From Solirubrobacter soli DSM 22325 (lineage in GTDB: Bacteria > Actinomycetota > Thermoleophilia > Solirubrobacterales > Solirubrobacteraceae), in NCBI RefSeq assembly GCF_000423665.1, contig NZ_KE384072.1:1-64000 (forward strand): 64,000 nucleotides of DNA, written 5' to 3'. A model generated the notes under the pieces. It made no database searches and was not told the origin of the DNA. It was given only the letters and a program-made list of their open reading frames with translations. A program made the translations under genes and the position numbers. This document shows positions 16,656-25,124 of this stretch, piece by piece. Position 1 is the first letter of the stretch, and each line of letters starts with the position of its first letter.

Positions 16656-18117
16656 GTACCGCGTCCCCCGCCGGCGAGGTCCCCCGTGCGTAAGGGCGCC
16701 CGGCGAACATGTAGAGCAGACCCGAGCCGACGACGATCGCGCAGCCGATCACGACGATCCACTTGTCGGTCCACGCCACGTCGTCCCCGCCGCGCGGCCA
16801 GGCGAGGTTGAGCGCGCCGCCGACGCCGTAGACGAACGCCGCGATGTTCACCGGCCAGCCCCACCTGCCGAGCGTGAACTTGCCCTTCGGGACCCAGCCG
16901 CGCGAGCGGGCGATCAGCGCCGCCAGGACGACCAGCTGGAAGGCGATGTAGATGCCGGCGGCGGCGAACGAGATGACCTTCAGCAGCGCGCTGTCGGAGA
17001 TGATCTCGGCGATCGCGACGATCGCGGCGGGCACGACGGCGGCGACGGTCAGCGCGACCGGCGGGACGTGGCGGGCGGGCGAGAACCGCGACAGCGCGTC
17101 GGATGCGAACACCATCTTGTCGCGGGCGTAGGAGTAGATCAGCCGCGAGGCCGCAGCCTGCAGGGAGAGCACGCAGGACACGAAGCTGATCAGGACGATC
17201 ACCGTGATGATCTTCGAGCCGACGGTGCCGAAGACATCGGTCAACACCGCACCCACCGGGTCGGCCAGCTCGCCGCTGAGGATCGCGTTGAAGTCCGGCT
17301 GGGCGAGGATCAGCGCGCACGTGATGAGCAGGCTGGCGGCACCGCCGATGTAGATCGTGCGGCGCATCGCGACCGGGATCGTCTTGCCCGGGTCCGGGAC
17401 CTCCTCGGCGACGTCGCCGCAGGCCTCGAAGCCATAGAACAGGTACAGGCCGAGCAGCGCGGCGGCGAGGAACGCGCCCAGGTAGCCGCCGTCGTCGCCC
17501 GTGCCGAGCCCGTCAAAGAGCACGCCGAAGTCGTGGTGGCGCTCGAAGAGCAGCAGCCAGAGGCCGACGAACAGCGCGCCGATCAGCTCGGCGACGAAGC
17601 CGGCCATCGCCACCCGCCCGAGCGTCCTCGTGCCGCTCAGGTTCACGAACAGCGCGATCAGCATCAGCGCGGCGGCGATGAGCACGGTCGTCGTCCGGCT
17701 CGGTGTGAAGTCGAACAGCGAGCCGATGAACGGCACCGCGCCGGTCGAGACGCTGGCGACGGTGGCGATCAATGCCCATCCGTAGATCCAGCCCGTGATC
17801 CACGCCCAGCGGCGGCCGATCAGCCGCCGCGCCCATGGATAGATGCCGCCCGCGACGGGGAACTGCGCGACGATCTCGGCGAACACGAGCGCGACCAGCA
17901 GCTGACCGAGCCCCGCGATCACGACGCTCCAGATCATCGGCGGCCCACCGGCTACGAACGCGAGCGCGAACGTCGAGTACACGCCGACCACCGGCGACAG
18001 GTACGTGAAGCCGAGGGCGAAGTTCTCCCACAGCCCCATCCGGCGCTCGAAATGACTCTCGTAACCGAGCTCCGCGAGTTGCGCGGCGTCGTCCGTCTGC
18101 ACGCTGGTGGTCGTCAT
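16636..18117 (-). CDS. APC-superfamily amino acid permease
   Basis: Product of 493 residues from the ATG at 18117 (MTTTSVQTDD); an in-frame ATG at 18159 would put the start inside the divergent gene's promoter region. About 12 hydrophobic helices are visible. The first helix FALGFTYLSPVVGVYSTF and the GGIYPWARR segment are typical of the APC (amino acid/polyamine) family. FYGFEACGDVAEEVPDPGKT matches the helix 6 region of the family. Probable role: proton-coupled uptake of an amino acid or amine; substrate not predictable. Confidence 0.88.
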   Translation of the reverse strand: MTTTSVQTDDAAQLAELGYESHFERRMGLWENFALGFTYLSPVVGVYSTFALAFVAGGPPMIWSVVIAGLGQLLVALVFAEIVAQFPVAGGIYPWARRLIGRRWAWITGWIYGWALIATVASVSTGAVPFIGSLFDFTPSRTTTVLIAAALMLIALFVNLSGTRTLGRVAMAGFVAELIGALFVGLWLLLFERHHDFGVLFDGLGTGDDGGYLGAFLAAALLGLYLFYGFEACGDVAEEVPDPGKTIPVAMRRTIYIGGAASLLITCALILAQPDFNAILSGELADPVGAVLTDVFGTVGSKIITVIVLISFVSCVLSLQAAASRLIYSYARDKMVFASDALSRFSPARHVPPVALTVAAVVPAAIVAIAEIISDSALLKVISFAAAGIYIAFQLVVLAALIARSRGWVPKGKFTLGRWGWPVNIAAFVYGVGGALNLAWPRGGDDVAWTDKWIVVIGCAIVVGSGLLYMFAGRPYARGTSPAGDAVPSAAGR

Positions 18118-18208
18118 GTGCGGAACGCTACAACCCCCGTCGGACCCCGAATGGGACACCGATCAGGTGGGTAGTCCGCCTTCCTGTACATCGAACGGGA
18201 GGTTCGCA

Positions 18209-18676
18209 GTGCGGCGCTTCATGCTCATCGGTCTGATCGTCTCCACCGCGCTCGTCGCGGGACCCGTCACGGCCCGCGCGAGCGATGACTCGCTGCGCCA
18301 GGTCGTCAAGGACCAGGCGGCCCGGCAGATCAAGCAGGACAAGAAGTTCAGGGCGGCGGTCAAGAACATCAACAGCCGCGAGAAGGCCAAGAAGGCACGG
18401 ACGGCCACGATCCGGCAGCAGAACTCGGTGGAGACGTTCCGCAAGGCCGTCCGCGCCGAGCAGGCCGACACCGATCAGGTCAAGGCCGGCCGCACCGAGT
18501 TGCTCGAGGGCCTGGCCATGTACAACCACGGCCTCGACAAGTTCCGGACCGCGTTGACTCAGGCCATCAAGACCAACGGCCGTGGCGGCGCCGCCTCGGC
18601 GCGGGCCGCGTTGAAGACGATCGACAAGGCGCTGGAGAAGGTCTCGAGCGCCGCGAAGAAGATCGGCGTCAGCTAG
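18209..18676 (+). CDS. secreted helical hypothetical protein
   Basis: Product of 155 residues from a GTG at 18209 with GGGAGG 9 bp upstream. The signal peptide is RRFMLIGLIVSTALVAGPVTARA. The mature protein is Lys/Ala-rich and predicted all-helical (for example KKFRAAVKNINSREKAKKAR), perhaps a coiled coil. No family recognised. Confidence 0.65.
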   Translation: MRRFMLIGLIVSTALVAGPVTARASDDSLRQVVKDQAARQIKQDKKFRAAVKNINSREKAKKARTATIRQQNSVETFRKAVRAEQADTDQVKAGRTELLEGLAMYNHGLDKFRTALTQAIKTNGRGGAASARAALKTIDKALEKVSSAAKKIGVS

Positions 18677-18848
18677 GGAGCCCGTCGGAGCATTCCGGTG
18701 CGCCCGCTGCGGCACATCCGCGGCGTCTCGCGCCACCCGCGCTGCTCACGGCCCAGAGGGCCGCATCGCGAGCGCGCTCGGGGTGGGCGGGCACGGCGTC
18801 ACTGGCGGCTGCACCACACCGGTCGGACCGACCATGTCCGACGAACTC

Positions 18849-19535
18849 CTAACGAGCGTCGTGGAAGATCACGCCGAGCGCGGTCCGGCTCCCCGCCGTC
18901 ACCGTGCTCACGCCGTGACGTAGGCCGACCTTGTAGTAGCCGCGCTTGCCGAGCTCCGGTCGCTCGCGGGTGGGGAAGATCACGAATGCGCCCTTGGGCG
19001 GGCGCAGCACGTGGGCGCGGCTCTGGGCGCGCGGGCGGTTCTCGAGCAGGACGAACTCGCCGCCCTCGTGCTCGTCGGTCAGCACGGTGAGGATCTGGAA
19101 CGGGAAGTAGACGTCGCCGTAGAGGTCCTGGTGCAGCGCGTTCCAATCGCCCGCGCCGTAGCGCAGGATCAGCGGCGTCGGGCGTTCCTGGCCGGCCTCG
19201 CGGCAGCGCTCGATCAGCTCCGCGTGCCGCAGCGGGAACGTGTCGCCGCCGATCCGCTCCGCCCATGCGTTGGCGATCGGCGCCAGCCGCTCGTAGAACG
19301 CGACCCGCAGGCCGGCGATCGTCTCCGGGAGCGGGTGCGAGAAGTAGCGGTACCGGCCGTCGCCGAAGCGATGGCGGGCCATGTCGATCGTCGAGCGGAA
19401 GTGCCCGCCGTCGAACAGGCCGGCGAGCTCGGCGCTCTCGGCGTCGGTCAGCAGCGGGGCGGTCACGGCGAAGCCGCGCTCGTCGAGCTGCGAGGTCAGG
19501 TCATCCCAGTCAAGGGCCTCGACGCGTGCGTTCAT
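18849..19535 (-). CDS. 2-oxoglutarate/Fe(II)-dependent dioxygenase
   Basis: Product of 228 residues. The metal triad is His135 and Asp137 (ALHQDLYGD) plus His207 (GLRHGVS), and Arg217 (GSRTALG) is placed to bind 2-oxoglutarate. The core resembles prolyl-hydroxylase-like oxygenases (LILRYGAGDWNALHQD; GGEFVLLENRP). It should hydroxylate a substrate using O2 and 2-oxoglutarate; the substrate is unknown. It is separated from the next gene by 34 bp on the same strand. Confidence 0.85.
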   Translation of the reverse strand: MNARVEALDWDDLTSQLDERGFAVTAPLLTDAESAELAGLFDGGHFRSTIDMARHRFGDGRYRYFSHPLPETIAGLRVAFYERLAPIANAWAERIGGDTFPLRHAELIERCREAGQERPTPLILRYGAGDWNALHQDLYGDVYFPFQILTVLTDEHEGGEFVLLENRPRAQSRAHVLRPPKGAFVIFPTRERPELGKRGYYKVGLRHGVSTVTAGSRTALGVIFHDAR

Positions 19536-19569
19536 ACCCGTGCAACGCGACGGGCCGGCGATCCGTGAG

Positions 19570-20076
19570 CTACTTCGTGGCCTCGATCTGGTCGCGCAGC
19601 CAGGAGATCATCGCGGGGTCGACCCGGGCGGCGAGATCGAGCACCGGGCGGAAGCCGCCGGTCTTGCCCTCGGCGTCCAGCGCCGCGGCGAGGCGCTCCC
19701 GTTCAGCCGCCGCGGCCTCGACGAACGCGAGCTCCTTCTCGAGCACGACGCGGCGGTCCTCGGGGTCCAGCCGGAAGACCAGGAACCAGCGCAGCGCGGT
19801 CTCGTTGCGCTGGGCGCGGTTGGGCTCGGTCTCGAGCAGCCAGCGGCGCAGCTCGTCCTTGCCGGCGTCGGTCACGGCGTAGGTCTTCGAGCGCCTCGCG
19901 CCCTCCTGGACCACCTCCGCCAGGCCTTCGGTCTCGAGCTTGCCGAGCTCGGGATAGATCTGGCTGTGGCTGGCGTGCCACGCGTGCTGGAGCGAGCTGT
20001 CGAACCACTGCGTGAGCTCGTAGCCGGTGCACGAGGTGACGCTCAGCATCCCGAGGACGGCGTGGCGGAGGGACAT
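19570..20076 (-). CDS. PadR-family transcriptional regulator
   Basis: Product of 168 residues from the ATG at 20076; longer in-frame starts would run through the divergent promoter. The winged helix is typical of PadR (MSLRHAVLGMLSV; HSQIYPELGKLETEGLAEV), followed by a Glu/Arg-rich helical dimerisation domain (Vir-type). A minus-strand TACACT box lies 7 bp before the ATG with no ribosome site, so the gene looks leaderless. It is divergent from a DHA2 efflux pump with a perfect palindrome between them: the usual design of a drug-responsive repressor and its pump. Confidence 0.9.
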   Translation of the reverse strand: MSLRHAVLGMLSVTSCTGYELTQWFDSSLQHAWHASHSQIYPELGKLETEGLAEVVQEGARRSKTYAVTDAGKDELRRWLLETEPNRAQRNETALRWFLVFRLDPEDRRVVLEKELAFVEAAAAERERLAAALDAEGKTGGFRPVLDLAARVDPAMISWLRDQIEATK

Positions 20077-20083
20077 ACCTCGA

Positions 20084-20126
20084 AGTGTAATGACGAACTT
20101 GACATGTCGAATTCGACATGTACATT
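20084..20126. promoter_or_regulatory. divergent PadR/MFS promoters sharing a 20-bp operator
   Basis: acatgtcgaattcgacatgt (20102-20121) is a perfect palindrome. On the plus strand TTGACA (20099-20104) and TACATT (20121-20126) sit 16 bp apart, with the palindrome filling the space between them; the MFS ATG follows 7 bp later. On the minus strand TTCGAC (20111-20106) and TACACT (20089-20084) are also 16 bp apart, 7 bp before the padR ATG. A repressor on the palindrome would shut both promoters. Confidence 0.75.
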
Positions 20127-20133
20127 CCGACAT

Positions 20134-21513
20134 ATGACCGCTGATCTCTCCCCAACCCGTCGCCGCTGGCTGCTCGCCGCGGTCATGTCCGGCCTGCTCC
20201 TGGCGATGCTCGACCAGTCGATCGTCGGTACCGCGCTGCCGAAGATCGTCGAGACGCTCGGCGGGAACGACCTCTACGTGTGGGTCGCGACCGCCTACCT
20301 CGTGCCCGCCACGGTCATGCTCCCGATCTACGCGCGGCTCTCGGACCGCCACGGCCGCCGCAACCTGCTGCTCATCGGCATGGCGCTCTTCCTGCTCGGG
20401 TCCGGGCTCGCGGCGACCGCGCAGAACATGGAGCAGTTGATCGGCTACCGCGCGCTGCAGGGCTTCGGCGCGGGCGCGCTGGAGGGCCTGTCGTTCATCC
20501 TCGTCGCCGACCTGTACGCCGGCCGCCGCAACGCCGCGCTGCAGGGCGCGCTCGCCGGCTTGATGGGCATCGCCTTCATCGCCGGGCCGCTCGCGGGTGG
20601 CTTCCTCACCGACCACATCGGCTGGCGCTCGGTCTTCACCGTCAACCTCCCGATCGGCGCTGCGGCGCTCGCGGTGGTCGCGATCGTCCTCCCCGCCTCG
20701 GTCGGGCGCTCGGAGCGGCGCGGCACTCCGCTCGACCTGACGGGCATCGCGCTGCTGACCGCTGGTGTGGGCCTGCTGCTCGTCGGCCTCAACGAGCGTC
20801 ATGTCTGGCTGATCGCGGGCGGTCTCGTGGTGATCTTCGGCTTCATCGCGGTCGAGCGTCGCGCGGTCGCGCCCGTGATCCCGCTGAAGCTGTTCGCGGA
20901 CCGCAAGGTCGCCGCGATCATGATCGCCGGCGCGACCTCGACGTTCGGGCTGTACGCCGGCGCTCTGCTGCTGCCGCGCTACTTCCAGCAGGTGCGCGAC
21001 GTCAGCGCCACCCACTCCGGCCTTCTGATCTACCCGTTGCTGATCGGCATCCTGATCTCGGTCAACGTCGCGGGCATGCTGATCTCCAAGCGGTTGGAGT
21101 TCCGCGGCACGGTGCTGGCGGGCGCGGGCCTGGCGGCGCTCGGCGCGCTCGGCTTCGCGACGTTCGACGCGAACACCCCCGACTGGCAGTCGCTGCTGTT
21201 CATGGCGCTGATGGGGCTCGGGATCGGGCCGGCGCTCTCGGGCCTGCAGATCGCGCTGACGCGCACGCTGCGGCCGCAGCAGATCGCCGGCGGCATGGGC
21301 GCGCTGCTGTTGCTGCGGCAGGTCGGCGGCGCGATCGCGCTGGCCGGAGCGGAGACGGTGTACCGCTCGAGCCTGCATTCGCACACGCCCGCGGTCTCGA
21401 CCGGCACCGGCGTCCTGGCCATCGGCCTGGTCGGCTCGCTGATCGCCGCGCTGGCGCTCGCGTCGCTCCCGCGCGGCGCCGGCCGACTCCCCGCAATGGC
21501 CGTACCGGCGTGA
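20134..21513 (+). CDS. MFS drug efflux transporter, DHA2 (14-helix) type
   Basis: Product of 459 residues. The family motif C-like segment LDQSIVGTALPKIVETLGG is near residue 30, and motif A is seen as ARLSDRHGRRNLLL. About 14 hydrophobic segments are present, as in EmrB/QacA pumps. It should export a toxic compound in exchange for protons. The start is fixed by the PadR operator region: the -10 box is 7 bp before this ATG and no Shine-Dalgarno is present. Confidence 0.9.
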   Translation: MTADLSPTRRRWLLAAVMSGLLLAMLDQSIVGTALPKIVETLGGNDLYVWVATAYLVPATVMLPIYARLSDRHGRRNLLLIGMALFLLGSGLAATAQNMEQLIGYRALQGFGAGALEGLSFILVADLYAGRRNAALQGALAGLMGIAFIAGPLAGGFLTDHIGWRSVFTVNLPIGAAALAVVAIVLPASVGRSERRGTPLDLTGIALLTAGVGLLLVGLNERHVWLIAGGLVVIFGFIAVERRAVAPVIPLKLFADRKVAAIMIAGATSTFGLYAGALLLPRYFQQVRDVSATHSGLLIYPLLIGILISVNVAGMLISKRLEFRGTVLAGAGLAALGALGFATFDANTPDWQSLLFMALMGLGIGPALSGLQIALTRTLRPQQIAGGMGALLLLRQVGGAIALAGAETVYRSSLHSHTPAVSTGTGVLAIGLVGSLIAALALASLPRGAGRLPAMAVPA

Positions 21514-21547
21514 CTTCGCCGCGTCGCGCCATAGGATTGTCTGACAG

Positions 21548-22507
21548 GTGCAGACTGGACGTCCCAATGGCCGACGCGTGACGAGTGCGGATGTCGCCGC
21601 CGCCGCGGGTGTCTCTCGCGCGACGGTGAGCTACGTGCTCAACGGCGTCCACGGCCGGATCTCGGAGCAGACCCGCGCGCGGGTCTACGACGCCGCCGAG
21701 CGGCTCGGCTACGTGCCGAACGCGATGGCGAGCGCCCTGCGCGCGGGGCGCACAGAGATCGTCCTGCTCGCGCTGCCGTCGTGGCCGCTCGGCCCGGCGG
21801 TGGCGGAGTGGGTGACCGCCGGGGTGACCGAGTTCGAGCGGCTCGGCTACACGCCGCTCGTGCACTTCCAGCACATCGGGGACGTCGGGAGCTTCGCCCG
21901 GGCGTGCGACCGCGTGCGGCCGGTGGCGCTGATCGCGCCAGGCGCGGATCTCCCACCCGCGCGCGTGAGCACGCTGCGGGAGAACGGCACGCGGGCGGTG
22001 CTGGCGATCGCCGACCGCCCGCTCGAGCACGTGGCCACGTTGGTGGTGGACCAGACGCTCGTGGGTGAGGTCGCGGTCGGGTATCTGGCCGAGAAGGGAC
22101 ACACGGACGTGATCGCGCTGATGCCGACCGAGCCCGAGTTCACCGAGATCGGGGCCGAGCGGCTCGAGGGCGCGCGGCGGATCGAGGGTGTGACGATCCA
22201 CCCGGTTCTCGCACCGTGCGACGCCGAGTCGATCGCCGCCAAGCTCCCGGACGGCCCGACCGCGCTGTACGCCTTCAACGACGAGTTCGCGCTCGCGGCG
22301 ATCGAGGCGGGGTTCGACAAGGCGATCATCGGCACCGACGACAGCGCCGCCGCCCGCCGCACCAAGCTCACCACGGTCCGGCTCGGAGACCCGAGCCACT
22401 GGGGTCGGATCGTCGCCCGCCTGCACGCGACGATCGAGGGCGAGCCGGACGATCGCAGCGCGCTGTCAGAGCGCCCGCGGGTGGTCGAAGGCGCCACAAC
22501 GATTTGA
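21548..22507 (+). CDS. LacI-family transcriptional regulator
   Basis: Product of 319 residues from a GTG. The N-terminal HTH is VTSADVAAAAGVSRATVSYV followed by the hinge helix region (NAMASALRAGRT). The rest is a periplasmic-binding-protein-like effector domain (TALYAFNDEFALAAIEAGF). The effector is not evident. It starts 34 bp after the MFS gene; a TAGGAT box at 21532-21537 may give it its own, nearly leaderless transcript. A terminator follows. Confidence 0.88.
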   Translation: MQTGRPNGRRVTSADVAAAAGVSRATVSYVLNGVHGRISEQTRARVYDAAERLGYVPNAMASALRAGRTEIVLLALPSWPLGPAVAEWVTAGVTEFERLGYTPLVHFQHIGDVGSFARACDRVRPVALIAPGADLPPARVSTLRENGTRAVLAIADRPLEHVATLVVDQTLVGEVAVGYLAEKGHTDVIALMPTEPEFTEIGAERLEGARRIEGVTIHPVLAPCDAESIAAKLPDGPTALYAFNDEFALAAIEAGFDKAIIGTDDSAAARRTKLTTVRLGDPSHWGRIVARLHATIEGEPDDRSALSERPRVVEGATTI

Positions 22508-22533
22508 GCCGCCTCTGCTGGGCGGCTCACTTT
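22505..22533 (+). terminator. intrinsic terminator after the LacI gene
   Basis: A 9-bp stem (tgagccgcc / ggcggctca) with a 7-nt loop, overlapping the stop codon of the LacI gene and followed by cttt. Confidence 0.7.
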
Positions 22534-22600
22534 CCGTATCGGCCGGTCCGCGCCCGAACTTGACCTTGCCGACCCCGACCACTCCGGATACGGTGCGTGT

Positions 22601-22810
22601 GTGAAGGAGCCGGAGTCACGATTCGGACCGGTCTCGGTCAGTGACATCGAGGAGGAGTCGAGCGACGGGCATCCGGAGTGGTGCTTCTCCGTTCGAGGTC
22701 TGGACGAGACGGTCCAGGCCGCCCGGTTCGCCACCCGGCGTGAGGCCGAAAAGGCCCACAGGCGCTTCCAGCGCGCGATCGAGCTCCTCTCGCGCAAGCC
22801 GGCGTCCTGA
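22601..22810 (+). CDS. small hypothetical protein (69 aa)
   Basis: GTG start with TACGGT 6 bp upstream and TTGCCG a further 17 bp upstream, so probably leaderless. The acidic N-terminus (SDIEEESSDGHPEWCFSVRG) is followed by a basic helix (TRREAEKAHRRFQRAIELL). The length and the regular acidic/basic layout look genuine, but no family is recognised. Confidence 0.6.
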   Translation: MKEPESRFGPVSVSDIEEESSDGHPEWCFSVRGLDETVQAARFATRREAEKAHRRFQRAIELLSRKPAS

Positions 22811-22851
22811 CTCTTCGAGTCGGTTAAGGATCCAGGTCTAGCTTCGGCGGC

Positions 22852-23865
22852 ATGCTCTCCGCAGGCCGCGTCGCGGCGCTCTCGATCCCCGCGCTGCTGG
22901 CGTTCCCCGCCGCCGCCAGCGCGGAGCCGTTCAAGGACAAGGTCATCACTGGGACGCTCGCGCACGCCTCGCAGATCCAGGGCACGACGCAGAACTACCC
23001 CACCGGCGACGGCGTAACGAACATCCCGGTCACCATCGCCTCGTCCTGGACGGGCGATCCGGCCGTCGCGCAGAACTACGCGACGTTCCTCGGCACGCTC
23101 CCCCATGGGTCAGAGCTCGCCGATCTGAAGGTGACGGTCCTGCCCTCGTCGGAGATCGCCAAGGCGTGTGGCGGGGACCCGAGCGAGGGCATCCTCGCCT
23201 GCTACGGCGCCGACGAGCAGCGCATGTACGTGCCGGGCGACCAGGCGGCCGACAGCGACGTGTCCGTCAATTACGTGATCGCCCACGAGTACGGGCACCA
23301 CATCGCCGCGCACCGCTCCAACGCGCCGCTCGCCGCGCTCGACTTCGGGCCGAAGAAGTGGGCCTCCTACGAGCTCGTGTGCGCGAACACGCTCGACGGC
23401 AAGCTCGCCCCCGGCGACCAGGGCGTCAACTATCTGTCCAACCCGGGCGAGGCGTGGGCGGAGTCCTACGCGCGGCTGATCTACCCGACCGAGGCCTGGC
23501 GCTTCACGCCGATCCTCGCGCCGACCAAGGGCTCCGCGCTCGCCGCGATGGCCGACGTCACGGACCCGTGGACCAAGCGTGTGAGCCAGACCTTCACCGG
23601 CACGGGCACGAAGACCTTCAAGCTGCCGATCACGCTCGACGGCGCGTTCACGCTGTCCCTCGACGGCCCGGCGAAGGCCAACTACGACCTGATCGTCCGC
23701 TCGGGCGGCAAGGTCGTCGACCGCACCACCCGCAAGGACTCCAAGGACCGCATCAACTACCGGATCGCCTGCCGCGACAAGCGCACCGAGACGCTGCGGA
23801 TCACGGTGATCAAGCGGTCAGGGCCGGGCGGGCCCTACACCCTGACCGCCAAGTACGCCGGCTGA
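22852..23865 (+). CDS. secreted zinc metalloprotease-like protein (HExxH)
   Basis: Product of 337 residues. The signal peptide MLSAGRVAALSIPALLAFPA ends at an ASA cleavage site. The zinc motif HEYGHH is at residues 145-150 and is followed about 55 residues later by GEAWAESYA, which can give the third ligand Glu. The C-terminal about 90 residues are beta-rich with Lys/Arg patches (DGAFTLSLDGPAKANYDLIV), like a pre-peptidase C-terminal domain. Extracellular proteolysis is inferred. TAGCTT 7 bp before the ATG suggests a leaderless mRNA. Confidence 0.75.
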   Translation: MLSAGRVAALSIPALLAFPAAASAEPFKDKVITGTLAHASQIQGTTQNYPTGDGVTNIPVTIASSWTGDPAVAQNYATFLGTLPHGSELADLKVTVLPSSEIAKACGGDPSEGILACYGADEQRMYVPGDQAADSDVSVNYVIAHEYGHHIAAHRSNAPLAALDFGPKKWASYELVCANTLDGKLAPGDQGVNYLSNPGEAWAESYARLIYPTEAWRFTPILAPTKGSALAAMADVTDPWTKRVSQTFTGTGTKTFKLPITLDGAFTLSLDGPAKANYDLIVRSGGKVVDRTTRKDSKDRINYRIACRDKRTETLRITVIKRSGPGGPYTLTAKYAG

Positions 23866-23866
23866 G

Positions 23867-24466
23867 CTAGCTCCCCGCCGTCTGCGGCAGGATCGTGATG
23901 CTGCGGGCGGCGCCGCCCTGTTGCTGGCCGCCGAAGCCGCCGAGGACCATCACGCTGTCGCCCTTCTTGATGTCGGAGGCGCTGGCGCCGGAGGACTTGC
24001 TGACGGTGGTGCTCGAGTCGATCTTGACGGTGGTGGAGCCGTTCGGGCCCTGGACGGTGATCGAGTCGGGGCTGACGGCCGTCACCGTCTGACCGCCGAA
24101 GCCGCCGCGCCCGCCGAAACGTCCGGCCTGGCCTTGGCCGCCGCCGGCCTGGCCGGCCGCGCCCGGGTTGCAGATCGCGCGCAGGAAGAACGTGCCCCCG
24201 CCGCCCGCGGGCGGACCGCCGTTGGCATCGGGCGTACCGGCTGGGGTGGCAGCGGCGTTGCCGGTGTCCCCGCACGGGAGATCGCCCTTCTGGGCGGCCG
24301 TGACGGCGTCGGCGAGCGTGGCGGGACCGCTGTCGCCGGCCATCGCCTTGCCGGCGAAGAACGCGCCGGCGATCAGGGCGAGCGCGACGACGACGGCGAT
24401 GACGATCCGCCCCGTCCAGCTCTCTTCGTAGGTCTCGAACTCCACCTCGTGGGTGTCTTCAGCCAC
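23867..24466 (-). CDS. membrane-anchored glycine-rich protein with DUF5666-like end
   Basis: Product of 199 residues. The acidic cytosolic N-terminus (MAEDTHEVEFETYEESW) is followed by a single transmembrane helix (RIVIAVVVALALIAGAFF, about 20-40). The outside part is Gly/Gln-rich with two Cys (PCGD, ICNPG), then a beta domain reading VTAVSPDSITVQGPNGSTTV and GDSVMVLGG, like DUF5666. It is the last gene of the MacAB-like operon. Function unknown; the topology places it outside, next to the exporter. Confidence 0.7.
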   Translation of the reverse strand: MAEDTHEVEFETYEESWTGRIVIAVVVALALIAGAFFAGKAMAGDSGPATLADAVTAAQKGDLPCGDTGNAAATPAGTPDANGGPPAGGGGTFFLRAICNPGAAGQAGGGQGQAGRFGGRGGFGGQTVTAVSPDSITVQGPNGSTTVKIDSSTTVSKSSGASASDIKKGDSVMVLGGFGGQQQGGAARSITILPQTAGS

Positions 24467-24482
24467 TTCTGGTTCTCCTTGT

Positions 24483-25124
24483 CTATCCGCCGAAGCCGCC
24501 GAAGCCGCCCGCCGTGCTCGAGGTGGCGCGGATCGTGCTCGCCACGACCGTGCCGCTGTCCGCCGTCTCGCCTTGGACGATCACCGTGTCGCCGGGGTGG
24601 ATCTCGCTCGCCTTGGCCGTCGCGGTGCGCGTGACCTTGCCGCCCTTGGCGAGCTTGACCTTGACCGTGGTGCCGCTCTGCTCGTCGACGTAGATCGTCG
24701 AGCCGTCGACGCTCGCGACCTGGCCGATCGTCGCGCCGGCGAAGGCACCGCCGGCCGCGCCGGGGGCCGCGCCCGCGCCGCCGGCCTGGCCGCCCGGAGC
24801 CGCGCCGGCGCCCGTCTGGCCGCCGCCCGCGGTCGCTCCCGCGCCGCCCGCGCCCGTCTGGCCGCCGCCGAACTGCCCGCGGCCCGCGCCGGCGCCTCCC
24901 GCGGCGCCCTGACGTGCGCCACCCGCGCCCGCGAACCCACCGGCGAAGGCGCCGGTGCCGCCACCTGAGTCGCCTCGCGACTTCTGCACCTGCACGCCGC
25001 CGAAGAACCCGGCCGCCGCGATCGCCACGCCCGCCGCGATCACCCCCGCGGGCGTGACGAGCCGACGCCGCTCGCGCCGCGGCAGCTCCTCCTCGAGATC
25101 GAGCATTTCAGTGGTCATCGTCAT
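24483..25124 (-). CDS. membrane-anchored glycine-rich protein, paralogue of the next gene
   Basis: Product of 213 residues. Basic N-terminus, one transmembrane helix (VTPAGVIAAGVAIAAAGFFGG), a roughly 90-residue Gly/Ala-rich linker, and a C-terminal beta domain IGQVASVDGSTIYVDEQSGT with GDTVIVQGE, again DUF5666-like. The same layout as the gene at 23867-24466 shows duplication. The ATG overlaps the permease stop by 4 bp. Confidence 0.7.
   Translation of the reverse strand: MTMTTEMLDLEEELPRRERRRLVTPAGVIAAGVAIAAAGFFGGVQVQKSRGDSGGGTGAFAGGFAGAGGARQGAAGGAGAGRGQFGGGQTGAGGAGATAGGGQTGAGAAPGGQAGGAGAAPGAAGGAFAGATIGQVASVDGSTIYVDEQSGTTVKVKLAKGGKVTRTATAKASEIHPGDTVIVQGETADSGTVVASTIRATSSTAGGFGGFGG

Noticed and set aside
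18677-18848. Hidden small gene between the helical secreted protein and the dioxygenase gene.
   Set aside because: Short frames exist but none has a ribosome site, leaderless -10 box or gene-like composition; I see nothing defined here.
22559-22594. TTGACC as the -35 box of the 69-aa gene.
   Set aside because: The spacer to TACGGT would be 23 bp; TTGCCG 17 bp upstream fits better.
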